DNA from: Candidatus Jacksonbacteria bacterium RIFOXYB2_FULL_44_15
GTDB taxonomy: Bacteria; Patescibacteriota; Patescibacteriia; UBA9629
Length of the DNA stretch: 46,116 nucleotides
Assembly: GCA_001818235.1 (NCBI GenBank)
Contig: MHJY01000022.1
Coordinates: 1-46,116 of the forward strand
Direction of reading: 5' to 3'
The stretch's first letter is position 1. Every line of letters starts with the position of its first letter. The translations under genes and the position numbers were made by a program. This document shows, piece by piece, positions 33,369 through 41,884 of the stretch. The notes beneath the pieces were generated by a model. That model was not told the origin of the DNA and searched no databases. It saw only the letters and a program-made list of their open reading frames with translations.

Positions 33369-35399
33369 ATGTCCGAAGATAAATTATCATCGCTGGGTAG
33401 CGGTGGGGTACAAAATTTGTCCACAACACCCTTAAATCTTGGCCAGGAGAGCGGGTTAAAAAGTCCCGGTACTGGCGAAAATTTCGTTTCGTCCAATGAG
33501 CCGGGCGAAGCAATGGAGCATGATACTGAAAGGCCAATCGAAAAAGAGGTGGTGATTTATACAATGCCTAAGCAGTTTGTCGGGCTTAAGCCGAGTAAGA
33601 AGAAAGAGACTGGCGAGACGGTTAATGGGCAACAAGGTTTGATTCCGCCGCAACCTGGCGGTCCAGCGCCACTTCAACCGGTAGTTCCTAAACCGCCAAA
33701 AGTCCACAAGAAGTTTAATAAAAAAGCGATTTTAATACCGGTCGGCGTTATTTTGTTGCTGGCGGCGGCGGGCACTGGTTATTGGTATTATAAAAGTTTG
33801 CCTCAACCTAGTCCCGGAGCGATTGAGATTCCGGTGGTCGAAGAGCCTGCCCCAAATTTGGATGAGCCGGCAGTAGCAACGCCAGAAGTGCCGCCGCTCG
33901 TGGAAGCGACGCCAGAGACGCCGGTTTTAGTCGAGGATTTAATTCAGAAAGTGGCGGTTTCTTATGACAGCCAAGGCAACAAGATATCGGAAGCGGTTTT
34001 GACGCTCGAGAAAGAAGCGGCGGTGAATTATGATTTAATTACGATTTCCGAGTACGTTGCAGATGCCCATGAATCTTATTTTGCGACAATAGCCGGCCGG
34101 CCGTACGAAGTTCGCCTGCGCGGTGAGACGCCGCTTTCGACGGCCATTTTATCAATTACCTACACTGAGGACATCTTAAAAAATTTAGATTTAATACCGG
34201 CTGATTTGCGTATCGGCTACCTTAGTTTCGATAAATTGCAGGGCGATTTTTATCGCGAGGATGGAAAATTAATTTATGTGCCTTCAATAGAAAACATTGC
34301 CCCGGAAAGCACGGTCAACGAAGTTTTTCCAGCCACAGCCGAAGAAAATTTAGTTTTGGATGATTTGCTGGCCTTGGCGACTCCAGAATCCACCGAGGTT
34401 TTGCCGGTTACTGTGCCGGAGACAGAGGTCACGCCAGAAGTTATAGCCGGACAACCCGTGGAAATTTGGGAAATTCTTAAAGCCAAGGACTTAGACGATA
34501 AAGTCGCAAATTCCATCACCTCGGTTTTAGAAACCGGCGTCCGAGAAGGGATTTTCGCCGTAGTCCCAATAAACGTTAATGATTTAATTGAGCTTTCAGC
34601 ACCGCCCGTAATCGAACCCCCGGATATTCCGGAAGTTAAGGAAGTGATACCGGCGGTTGATAGCGATCAGGATTTATTAACCGATTCTGAAGAGCTTTTA
34701 TACGGCACTAATCCTTTACTTCCGGACAGCGACGGCGACGGTTACAGCGACGGTAGCGAAGTTTTAAATTTATACAGCCCGGGTCGCGGCAAAGATGTGT
34801 CTTTGGAAGCGGATCATCAGTTCGCCCGCTGGAACAATTTGGATTACAATTATTCGATTTTGATTCCCGCAATCAATACGCCGCAAACACTTGATTCAAC
34901 GCGAGATGTTATCTTTAAAGCCAACGATCAGGAATCAATTTTGCTCAGCGTGCAGGAGAACGACAATTACTTGAATCTGAAAGATTGGTTGTTGTTGATT
35001 TCCCCGGAAATGGACGTTGAAAAACTTAAAGAAATCACCACCCGCAAAATGGGTTTTCAAGCGCTGGCGACCCCAGATGGAACCACTTACTATTTGGCGA
35101 TGCCCGGTAATCCTTTTGTTTACGTTTTTGCCTACACTTCCAAGAGTGAGTATACTTATTTAACGACCATTCGGATGATGGTGGAAAGTTTCGAATATCT
35201 TAAAGACAAATCGGATTTGCGTTATTGCGACGCATCGGCCGATTGCGTCATGGAGTATAATGTTCGGTACCGCAATAATTGCGAGCCCGGTTGTTATAAT
35301 AAAAGCGCCATTGCGGACGCCAGTTGCGCTTATCAGGGCAAACCTTTTGATTCGACGCTCTCGTGCAGTTGCGATAGCCGGAGTTGCGTTCTGCGTTAA
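33369..35399 (+). CDS. Single-pass protein with calcium loop and PsbP-like domain, 676 aa
   Basis: A disordered proline- and lysine-rich N-terminus is followed by a membrane helix (AILIPVGVILLLAAAGTGYW, residues ~120-140). The outside part has Pro/Glu-rich linkers, a beta-rich region (~190-300), one thrombospondin-3-like calcium loop pair (DSDQDLLTDSEE, DSDGDGYSDG; ~437-460), a PsbP-like domain (~485-620, beginning NYSILIPAINTPQ) and a Cys-rich end with eight cysteines (DASADCVMEY...CSCDSRSCVLR). No known enzyme motif is seen. The layout parallels the 31905 gene, and the PsbP-like part recalls the protease at 3012. Likely surface protein of unknown role. Confidence 0.75.
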   Translation: MSEDKLSSLGSGGVQNLSTTPLNLGQESGLKSPGTGENFVSSNEPGEAMEHDTERPIEKEVVIYTMPKQFVGLKPSKKKETGETVNGQQGLIPPQPGGPAPLQPVVPKPPKVHKKFNKKAILIPVGVILLLAAAGTGYWYYKSLPQPSPGAIEIPVVEEPAPNLDEPAVATPEVPPLVEATPETPVLVEDLIQKVAVSYDSQGNKISEAVLTLEKEAAVNYDLITISEYVADAHESYFATIAGRPYEVRLRGETPLSTAILSITYTEDILKNLDLIPADLRIGYLSFDKLQGDFYREDGKLIYVPSIENIAPESTVNEVFPATAEENLVLDDLLALATPESTEVLPVTVPETEVTPEVIAGQPVEIWEILKAKDLDDKVANSITSVLETGVREGIFAVVPINVNDLIELSAPPVIEPPDIPEVKEVIPAVDSDQDLLTDSEELLYGTNPLLPDSDGDGYSDGSEVLNLYSPGRGKDVSLEADHQFARWNNLDYNYSILIPAINTPQTLDSTRDVIFKANDQESILLSVQENDNYLNLKDWLLLISPEMDVEKLKEITTRKMGFQALATPDGTTYYLAMPGNPFVYVFAYTSKSEYTYLTTIRMMVESFEYLKDKSDLRYCDASADCVMEYNVRYRNNCEPGCYNKSAIADASCAYQGKPFDSTLSCSCDSRSCVLR

Positions 35400-35402
35400 C
35401 GG

Positions 35403-35801
35403 TTGGCCGTGGAATTATCAATCATCAACAAAACTAAATATCGTTTCCCGTCGGCGCCGTTTAAGCGGGCGTTATTGATCGGTCAGAAATTTTTAAAGTT
35501 GGCCGAAGGTGAATTGTCTTTAGCAGTAATTTCGCAGGTTGAGATAAAACGGATAAATCAATTGTACCGAGGCCAAGCTGAGCCGGCGACTGTGTTGTCT
35601 TTTGATTACGGAGAAATTGTTTTATGTCCTAGTTACATTAAAAAAAAATTTGGCGTGTCAGGGCCGGCGCTTCGCGATAAAATGGTCGTTTTGTTTATTC
35701 ACGGGTTGGTTCATCTGGGCGGCTGGGATCATCAAAACGACGCCCGAGCGAAAGCCATGAGCGCCATGGAGGAAAAAATTTTAAAAAGTTATTATGCGTG
35801 A
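35403..35801 (+). CDS. ybeY: Endoribonuclease YbeY (rRNA maturation), 132 aa
   Basis: The zinc-binding motif HGLVHLGGWDH (HGxxHLxGxDH) is present with the following N, and VLSFDYGEIVLCPSYI matches the strand-helix part of the family. YbeY processes 16S rRNA ends and acts in ribosome quality control. The start may be TTG 35403 or GTG 35409; neither has a ribosome binding site. It ends in TGA 35799-35801, overlapping ftsA by 8 bp, so the two are coupled. Confidence 0.93.
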   Translation: MAVELSIINKTKYRFPSAPFKRALLIGQKFLKLAEGELSLAVISQVEIKRINQLYRGQAEPATVLSFDYGEIVLCPSYIKKKFGVSGPALRDKMVVLFIHGLVHLGGWDHQNDARAKAMSAMEEKILKSYYA

Positions 35802-37029
35802 TACAATCATCGCCGGTCTGGACATTGGTTCCAGCAAAATTCGTGTGGCAGTCGGACAAAAGATTGACGGCCACGAATTAAACATTGTCGGCTTAGCCGA
35901 GGTACCGTCTGAAGGAGTCAGCAAAGGGACGATCAAAAGCGTTGAGGACGCGGTGTCCAGTATTTCCCGGGCTTTTGAGTCTGCCGAACGGATGACGGGC
36001 GTGCCGGTTGAGCGTGCTTTGGTTTCGATTTCCGGCACTCATATTAAGTCCGATACTTCCAAGGGCGTGATCGCGGTCGCCAAGGCGGACGGAGAGATTA
36101 AGCCGGCTGATGTCGAGCGCGTAATCGAAGCGGCCCAGGCAGTATCCACGCCGCCGAATTACGAAATATTGCACGTTATTCCCAAAACTTTTACCGTTGA
36201 CAGCCAATCCGGCATCAAGGATCCGGTCGGGATGACGGGCATCAGGTTAGAGGTGGAGGTGCAGATTATTCAGGGCTTGTCCACGCAGATTAAAAATTTG
36301 ACCAAAGTAGTATATCGCGCCGGAGTGGAAGTTGATGATTTGGTGTTGGCGTCTTTGGCGGCTAGCGAGGCGGTCATAACTGCGCGCCAGAAAGAATTGG
36401 GCGTTTGCGTACTTTCTATTGGCGCGTCCACTACCGGGCTCGCGGTTTTTGAGGAAGGGGAAGTGATTCATTCCCACGTGATTCCGATTGGCGCCGGGCA
36501 CATTACGAACGATATTGCGATCGGATTGCGGACTTCCATTGACACTGCCGAGGAAATCAAAATTAAATACGGTTCGGCCATGCCAGAGGAGATCGGACGC
36601 AAAGAAGATTTGGATTTGGCGCGAATTACTGAGGGCGAGGTTGGAGTAGTTTCCCGCCATCATATCGCCGAAATCATCGAAGCGCGGATGGAAGAAATTT
36701 TTAAACTTGCGGACGTGGAACTTGCGAAAATTGAGCGATCTGGTAAACTGCCGGCAGGCATTATTTTAACCGGCGGCGGGGCTAAGCTAGACGGTGTGAT
36801 GCAGTTGGCGCGGCGGATATTTAAACTGCCGGCGGCCATCGGGTTTTGTCGAGCCGGCAAGATGGCTATAGACCGAGTCGAGGACCCGTCTGTGTCAACG
36901 GCGATCGGGCTGGTTTTGTGGGGTGAGCATCTGATCAAAAATTACGGCGCGAACGAGCGGATGTTTTCGAACAAAGCCGGCGAATTTTCCGCTAAGGTTA
37001 AAAAATGGTTTAAATCGTTTTTACCCTAG
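35794..37029 (+). CDS. ftsA: Cell division protein FtsA, 411 aa
   Basis: Actin-fold ATPase that ties FtsZ filaments to the membrane. Visible: phosphate-1 loop AGLDIGSSKIRVAVG (~7-21), the 1C region (VSISGTHIKSDTSKGVIAV), ILTGGGAKLDGV (adenosine motif), and a C-terminal amphipathic helix FSAKVKKWFKSFLP, the expected membrane-targeting sequence. Length is normal. The start overlaps ybeY. The stop codon (37027-37029) touches the first unit of the heptamer palindrome in front of ftsZ. Confidence 0.96.
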   Translation: MRDTIIAGLDIGSSKIRVAVGQKIDGHELNIVGLAEVPSEGVSKGTIKSVEDAVSSISRAFESAERMTGVPVERALVSISGTHIKSDTSKGVIAVAKADGEIKPADVERVIEAAQAVSTPPNYEILHVIPKTFTVDSQSGIKDPVGMTGIRLEVEVQIIQGLSTQIKNLTKVVYRAGVEVDDLVLASLAASEAVITARQKELGVCVLSIGASTTGLAVFEEGEVIHSHVIPIGAGHITNDIAIGLRTSIDTAEEIKIKYGSAMPEEIGRKEDLDLARITEGEVGVVSRHHIAEIIEARMEEIFKLADVELAKIERSGKLPAGIILTGGGAKLDGVMQLARRIFKLPAAIGFCRAGKMAIDRVEDPSVSTAIGLVLWGEHLIKNYGANERMFSNKAGEFSAKVKKWFKSFLP

Positions 37030-37140
37030 TATCAAGTAGTAAGTATCAAGTATTAAGTATAAAGAAAGATATTTGAATCTTGCGCGTTTCGCAATGCTTT
37101 ATACCTGATACTTAATACTTAATACTATTTATACTATCTT
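37028..37140. repeat. AT-rich palindrome of 7-bp units filling the ftsA-ftsZ gap
   Basis: Left arm: AGTATCA, AGTAGTA, AGTATCA, AGTATTA, AGTATAA (37028-37062). Right arm: TTATACC, TGATACT, TAATACT, TAATACT, ATTTATA, CTATCTT (37099-37140). The arms pair imperfectly; a small inner stem TTGCG/CGCAA lies near the centre. The element begins inside the ftsA stop and ends at the base before the ftsZ ATG. TATACT at 37130-37135 could act as a -10 box. Confidence 0.8.
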
Positions 37141-38415
37141 ATGATTTTCAGCAAAAAAAAATCGCAAAACGATGAGTTTGATCCGATGGTCGGCACAGTC
37201 ACTGCTGTGGTGCCGCCGGTGGGAGACGCTGTTCACACCCAAGTTTTGGAAGTCAAACCGGGAATTGATACCTTCGCCAAAATCAAAGTGATTGGCGTGG
37301 GCGGTTCTGGCGGGTCGGCGGTTAACCGGATGGTGGAGTCCAATATTCGCGGCGTGGAATTTTTAGCCGTCAATACAGACGCGCAAGCGTTGCGGCAAAA
37401 CAAAGCGACCATTAAATTGCACATTGGCAAAGGAATAACGCGCGGTTTGGGCGCTGGAATGAACCCGGAATTGGGGCGCAAGGCCGCCGAGGAAAGTTTA
37501 GAAGAAATCAAGCAAATGCTTTCGGGCGCGGATATGGTTTTTATCACCTGTGGTTTGGGCGGGGGTACTGGAACCGGCGCCAGCCCGGTGATTGCCGATA
37601 TTGCTAAGGAACAAGGCGCTTTAACGATTGCGGTGGTTACGAAGCCGTTTGCTTTCGAAGGTGCCCAACGCCGAGGGATTTCTGAGCAGGGCCACAGCGA
37701 CTTGGCCGAACGGGTGGACGCGATAGTCACCATTCCCAATGATCGGCTGTTGCAGATTATCGACAAGAAAACGTCGCTTTTGGATGCTTTTGGAGTGGCA
37801 GACGATGTTTTAAAGCAGGGCGTTCAAGGCATTTCTGATTTAATCACCATGCCGGGCTTAATCAATTTAGATTTTGCCGATGTTAAAGCGATTATGGAAG
37901 GCGCTGGTTCGGCCTTGATGGGAATCGGGCGCGGTTCAGGCGAGAACCGGGCGGTTGATGCGGCCAAGGCGGCGATTGATTCGCCTTTGCTTGAGGTATC
38001 AATCGACGGCGCCAAAGGTATTTTATTTACTGTGGCCGGCGGTAAGGATTTATCCATGCACGAGATCAGCGATGCCGCTCAAATTATCACTAAATCATCA
38101 GATCCCAATGCAAGAGTAATTTTTGGCGCGATCGTCGACGAAAAATTGGGCGACGAGGTTGTAATTACGGTGGTCGCTACTGGTTTTGCCGGCGATGACG
38201 GTTATAAAGGTTATAAAGATAATCGTTTGCGCGAACGCATTGGCACTATAAACGCGGGCGAGCCGGGTTTAACAGACATTAAAGCCACCGGTAATCGTGC
38301 GCCGATTAAGATCAAACCGCTTTCAACTTCCATGCCTGCGACTGGTCCTGCCGACGATGAACTGGAAATCCCGGCGTTTATCCGCAAAAGAATGATGGAA
38401 GAGGATTCGCAGTAG
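37141..38415 (+). CDS. ftsZ: Cell division GTPase FtsZ, 424 aa
   Basis: Tubulin-like GTPase forming the division ring. Visible: KVIGVGGSGGSAVNRM (~49-64), the tubulin signature GGGTGTGASPVIADIA (~140-155), NDRLLQI and the T7-loop region NLDFADVKAIM. A ~45-residue N-terminal extension precedes the core, as in many FtsZ. The C-terminal peptide LEIPAFIRKRMMEE is the expected FtsA-binding tail. It is separated from ftsA only by the heptamer palindrome, so its transcription or mRNA stability may depend on that element. Confidence 0.98.
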   Translation: MIFSKKKSQNDEFDPMVGTVTAVVPPVGDAVHTQVLEVKPGIDTFAKIKVIGVGGSGGSAVNRMVESNIRGVEFLAVNTDAQALRQNKATIKLHIGKGITRGLGAGMNPELGRKAAEESLEEIKQMLSGADMVFITCGLGGGTGTGASPVIADIAKEQGALTIAVVTKPFAFEGAQRRGISEQGHSDLAERVDAIVTIPNDRLLQIIDKKTSLLDAFGVADDVLKQGVQGISDLITMPGLINLDFADVKAIMEGAGSALMGIGRGSGENRAVDAAKAAIDSPLLEVSIDGAKGILFTVAGGKDLSMHEISDAAQIITKSSDPNARVIFGAIVDEKLGDEVVITVVATGFAGDDGYKGYKDNRLRERIGTINAGEPGLTDIKATGNRAPIKIKPLSTSMPATGPADDELEIPAFIRKRMMEEDSQ

Positions 38416-38450
38416 TCAATAATTTTTTGCCACTTAATAATAGTTTGGCA

Positions 38451-39350
38451 ATGCCCACAAATAATCAAACAGATCAACAGCTAAAAATCGCTTGGGATAA
38501 AGCGATGGTTTTGCATAATGAAGGAAAGTTTGGCGAAGCGATTACCGCCTGGCAAGCGGTGCGTGAGCTTTTGCCGCGCGCTGAGCAGTGGTTGGCGGAT
38601 TATAATCTAGCTGGATCGTTTTATGAAAACGGCCAATCAGACTTGGCGATAGCTCATTTCGAGGGTGCGATTGCGGAAATGCCGCCTGAGGAAAAGCCCA
38701 AATACGAAGCCGCGGCCGAAGACTGGGTGGCCTTAGCGCGGCAGGAAATTACTGAGGCGCAGTTAAACGTCAAGACAGCGGTGCAGATGGAGACAGGTCC
38801 TTTGGCTAATCTGGCCGAAATTCCTGCAGAAATGATTTTTGTGGATAACGCGCCAGCCCCAGTGTCGCCTATTATTGAGCCTTTGATTCAAACTCCTGCT
38901 GAGGTGCCTTCGGTTGCGCCAGCGGCAACAGTTGAGTCGGAAAAAATGCCGGAAGATCCGCCGGAAAATATTCCGATTAGGCTAATTCCTTTAGGCGGCG
39001 GCGAAGACATTGAGGTACCGGTTGAACCGGAAATTGAGGCACCAGTTGTTGAACAAGTCGCAGTTGCTGATGTCCCGCAAATTAGCGTTGAACAAATCGA
39101 ACCAGCGCCAATTATTGATGTTGCGCCTGTAGCAAGCGCGCCGGTTGCGCCGCCTGTAGAAGACGCGGCAACGGTCGAAGAGCGTGCAAAGCTTGCCAGT
39201 TTGCTGGAGGAAGTAAAAACAATGACCCAGGAACGGCAAGCACTTGCTCAGCCGGAAAAATTTGATTGGCAGAATTTGGGCGCCAGCTTGCGCCAAGGCG
39301 TTGCGAATCTTAAGGATGCGGTAGCCGGTTTGGCGCGGCAAATTACTTAG
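38451..39350 (+). CDS. TPR-like protein with proline/valine-rich tail, 299 aa
   Basis: Residues ~10-110 form helical hairpins resembling tetratricopeptide repeats (AWDKAMVLHNEGKFGEAITA, YNLAGSFYENGQSDLAIAHF). The rest is a low-complexity Pro/Val/Ala/Glu linker (~135-255) and a last helical segment with LRQGVANLKDAVAGLARQ. No signal peptide or membrane helix. ATG 38451 is preferred to a TTG at 38427. It begins 35 bp after ftsZ, so it is likely in the same transcript and may be a scaffold for division or envelope proteins; this is inference. Confidence 0.65.
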   Translation: MPTNNQTDQQLKIAWDKAMVLHNEGKFGEAITAWQAVRELLPRAEQWLADYNLAGSFYENGQSDLAIAHFEGAIAEMPPEEKPKYEAAAEDWVALARQEITEAQLNVKTAVQMETGPLANLAEIPAEMIFVDNAPAPVSPIIEPLIQTPAEVPSVAPAATVESEKMPEDPPENIPIRLIPLGGGEDIEVPVEPEIEAPVVEQVAVADVPQISVEQIEPAPIIDVAPVASAPVAPPVEDAATVEERAKLASLLEEVKTMTQERQALAQPEKFDWQNLGASLRQGVANLKDAVAGLARQIT

Positions 39351-39370
39351 TTTTTAAAAATTTTTGCAAT

Positions 39371-39398
39371 AAACAGATTGTCTTTCGATAATCTGTTT
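39371..39398 (+). terminator. Hairpin between the TPR-like gene and the 39410 gene
   Basis: AAACAGATTGTC (39371-39382) and GATAATCTGTTT (39387-39398) pair over 12 bp with one mismatch or wobble around a TTTC loop. Only a short T-run is present. It ends 11 bases before ATG 39410, so it may instead act as a 5' hairpin controlling that start. Confidence 0.55.
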
Positions 39399-39409
39399 TA
39401 TCCAAATAT

Positions 39410-41806
39410 ATGGCAACAGAAAACATTGGTCAAGATAGAGTCGGCCTCGTTTCTATTCCTTCTCTGGAAGTGACTCAAGAGTCAGCGGTCGATTCACTTG
39501 AGGAATTACGAGGTAACCATGAGCAAGTTTTAAGGGACATAGTCGAAGCTTATCTTAACGAGACTGTTGGTGAAAAAAGCAGGGAATCGCTTGCTAACTA
39601 TTTTCTATTAAAAGACCATCAGATAGAAGTTTTACGTCCGGCTGGTTCCCAAACAGGTAGATATCGCCTTACTTATGACGGACCCGGGGACAATTCCTTG
39701 GCCGATATTTTTAGTAAAGAAACATTTGACGAAGCTGTTGATTATATTTGGACTAATGGCGTTGTGCCTAAATTGGAGCAAGCGCCGAATGGGCCTATTA
39801 ATGTCGATATAGTGACGGAGGAGCTAAAAAAGCTAGTTGTAACGGAAGAGTCGCCAAATTTTTTGAGTGGTGTTCTTGCGAACGAACAGGGCGATAAAAC
39901 AGAGAAAAGCCGCGAAGCTCGTAAACAATTAGCAGAAGTGCTAGAAGCCCTGAATAGCGCAATCCTGGAAGAAACAAAGGCGATATTATCTACTAAAGAG
40001 GATACTAAAGAGGACATGGCGCGAGATAGGAAAGAGATTGAAGAATTAAAGACCATCAACAGTGGGTTGAGCCAACAGTTAAGCGATATATCACGGCAGC
40101 TTGCCGCTATAGAAGCGGCCGTAAATTCGCACCAGTTGGCTAGAATTGCCGAAGGTGGGCAAAATTTACCGCAAGAGCCACCAAAAGAGCAGTCGGTTGT
40201 TAATCAACAGAACGAAAATCCATCACAAGTGATTCATATAATAAATGATCAGCCCAAGGAATCTGTTGAAGAAAACGTAGAATTATCTCCTGAGGCGGCT
40301 GAAGCTAAAATGAAGCAAGAATTAGCAGAATTGTTGGAACAAGCTGGTGCTAAATTGAAAAGTTTGCAAGAGGAAAATAAACTCGGGCAAAATTATTATT
40401 GGATTAGAGACAGTGAATTTCTTGCAACTATAGATGAAATGAAAGATAAAACTGGCGAGGAGTTAAAGCTAGCTCTAGAATCAGAGGTGGATAAATATAA
40501 ACAAATTTATGATAGTTGTGAAGGCGATGGTGTCGAACAAGCTCATTTATTTTTAAGTGATGTATACAGAAAGTTCGTTAAAATAGCTTCTGGTGCTCCT
40601 GGAGTTGCGGAAAATATCAAAGCGCGTTTAGCGCAAGCGGTAGAAAACCCAGCAGAAAAGATTATCGAAAACCCGGAAGTTTCTAAAGAATCAGCTGAAT
40701 CAACTTTGGGGCCTTTGTTGCAAATGATGCAAAAGCTGCAGTACGAGTGGGGCAAAACAAGAGACGATTTACCCGGCATTGATAAGCCAGATGAAGATCC
40801 TGAAGTTATGGTTGTGGATAATATATTGGAGCGTATTTCTGAGATGATTAATTCGACACATCCGGATAATACTGCGCCACTTTCGGAAATGACGCAAGTG
40901 TTTGCCGAGGCGTTACCACAAATTAAGCGTGAGGAGAGTCGGCAGTTTTTACGCGAATTAGCAATGGATCTAGCCAGTTCTCTGCGCAGTGCTTCACCTG
41001 ACCTCGCCGTCGCGATCGAGCAAGCTGTTCCTGCCGAAGCGGCGAAAATAATCGAACAAGAAGAGCTGGAGATGCCAGAGATACGCCAGGCCTTGGCAGT
41101 CAGAATCGCAGGGGCAAAAGAATACCTTAAAGTGTTGGAAGAGGGTCACAAGATCGACGAGGTGGCGTTAAATGAGCTAAAGGGAACTCTAGATTTATGG
41201 AGTGCGGGCATTCAAGATCCGAGTAAAGTTGCCTTGTCTGATATCCCACCAGTATGGGGATCAATCTGCGCGCGAAATTTTAATGCATTCGATGGTAATC
41301 AAGACGCTCTTTCGTTTTTAGCGAGTTTTGGCATTGATTACATAGAAATTATTAAGCCTACCGATCCAGCTTTAGCGCAAGCAATGCACGAAGCAATTCC
41401 GCCTGAAACGCGTGATTCAATGGATAAGGTGCTCGGCAGAAACGAGGCGGCGGATATAATATCAAAAACAATCATTCGTTTGAAGGGTTTTCTGGATGCA
41501 GATCAAATTGATTTAGATCAATACAACCCGCTATACGATACTTTGCAGAAGTTGGCGGATCAACTTAACGATAATAAATCCGTTGATGAGTTTGTGGCTA
41601 ATTTAAGAATTTTGCCGGATTCTTGGCGCCAAGCATACGATCAGTGTAAGTCTATACTTGGCATGCAACTTTTAGCTAGATTTGCCGCAGAATTGATAAG
41701 TTGCCTGCAAACATGGGTGCCGGAAATGGCCATAGCGTTACAAGAAGTTATTCCGCCGGATGTGGCCAAATTCAAGCAATTACAAAATTTGGCCGAAGCG
41801 GCGTAG
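39410..41806 (+). CDS. Uncharacterised soluble helical/coiled-coil protein with three internal repeats, 798 aa
   Basis: No signal peptide or membrane helix. Residues ~160-250 are coiled coil (ARKQLAEVLEALNSAILEET, SQQLSDISRQLAAIEAAV), followed by a Q/N/P-rich linker (~255-295) and a helical middle. The last ~330 residues hold three related ~110-120-residue units, each ending in a similar segment: SPDLAVAIEQAVPAEAAK, DPALAQAMHEAIPPETRD and VPEMAIALQEVIPPDVAK. I do not recognise the family. It heads a run of five genes on the same strand, all helical, all without known homologues to me, and may be a scaffold of that system. Confidence 0.7.
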   Translation: MATENIGQDRVGLVSIPSLEVTQESAVDSLEELRGNHEQVLRDIVEAYLNETVGEKSRESLANYFLLKDHQIEVLRPAGSQTGRYRLTYDGPGDNSLADIFSKETFDEAVDYIWTNGVVPKLEQAPNGPINVDIVTEELKKLVVTEESPNFLSGVLANEQGDKTEKSREARKQLAEVLEALNSAILEETKAILSTKEDTKEDMARDRKEIEELKTINSGLSQQLSDISRQLAAIEAAVNSHQLARIAEGGQNLPQEPPKEQSVVNQQNENPSQVIHIINDQPKESVEENVELSPEAAEAKMKQELAELLEQAGAKLKSLQEENKLGQNYYWIRDSEFLATIDEMKDKTGEELKLALESEVDKYKQIYDSCEGDGVEQAHLFLSDVYRKFVKIASGAPGVAENIKARLAQAVENPAEKIIENPEVSKESAESTLGPLLQMMQKLQYEWGKTRDDLPGIDKPDEDPEVMVVDNILERISEMINSTHPDNTAPLSEMTQVFAEALPQIKREESRQFLRELAMDLASSLRSASPDLAVAIEQAVPAEAAKIIEQEELEMPEIRQALAVRIAGAKEYLKVLEEGHKIDEVALNELKGTLDLWSAGIQDPSKVALSDIPPVWGSICARNFNAFDGNQDALSFLASFGIDYIEIIKPTDPALAQAMHEAIPPETRDSMDKVLGRNEAADIISKTIIRLKGFLDADQIDLDQYNPLYDTLQKLADQLNDNKSVDEFVANLRILPDSWRQAYDQCKSILGMQLLARFAAELISCLQTWVPEMAIALQEVIPPDVAKFKQLQNLAEAA

Positions 41807-41884
41807 AATTTTTTTCGATCAAAGATTTTTTTATACATCTTTAATGTAGTCAAGAGAGGGATTATATTAAGGAGAAATAATAAT

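Noticed and set aside
38427-38451. TTGCCA-N13-TGGCAA inverted repeat just before the TPR-like gene, similar to the shared -35 near 18325
   Set aside because: A 6-bp match in two places is expected by chance and the spacing differs; not called an operator.
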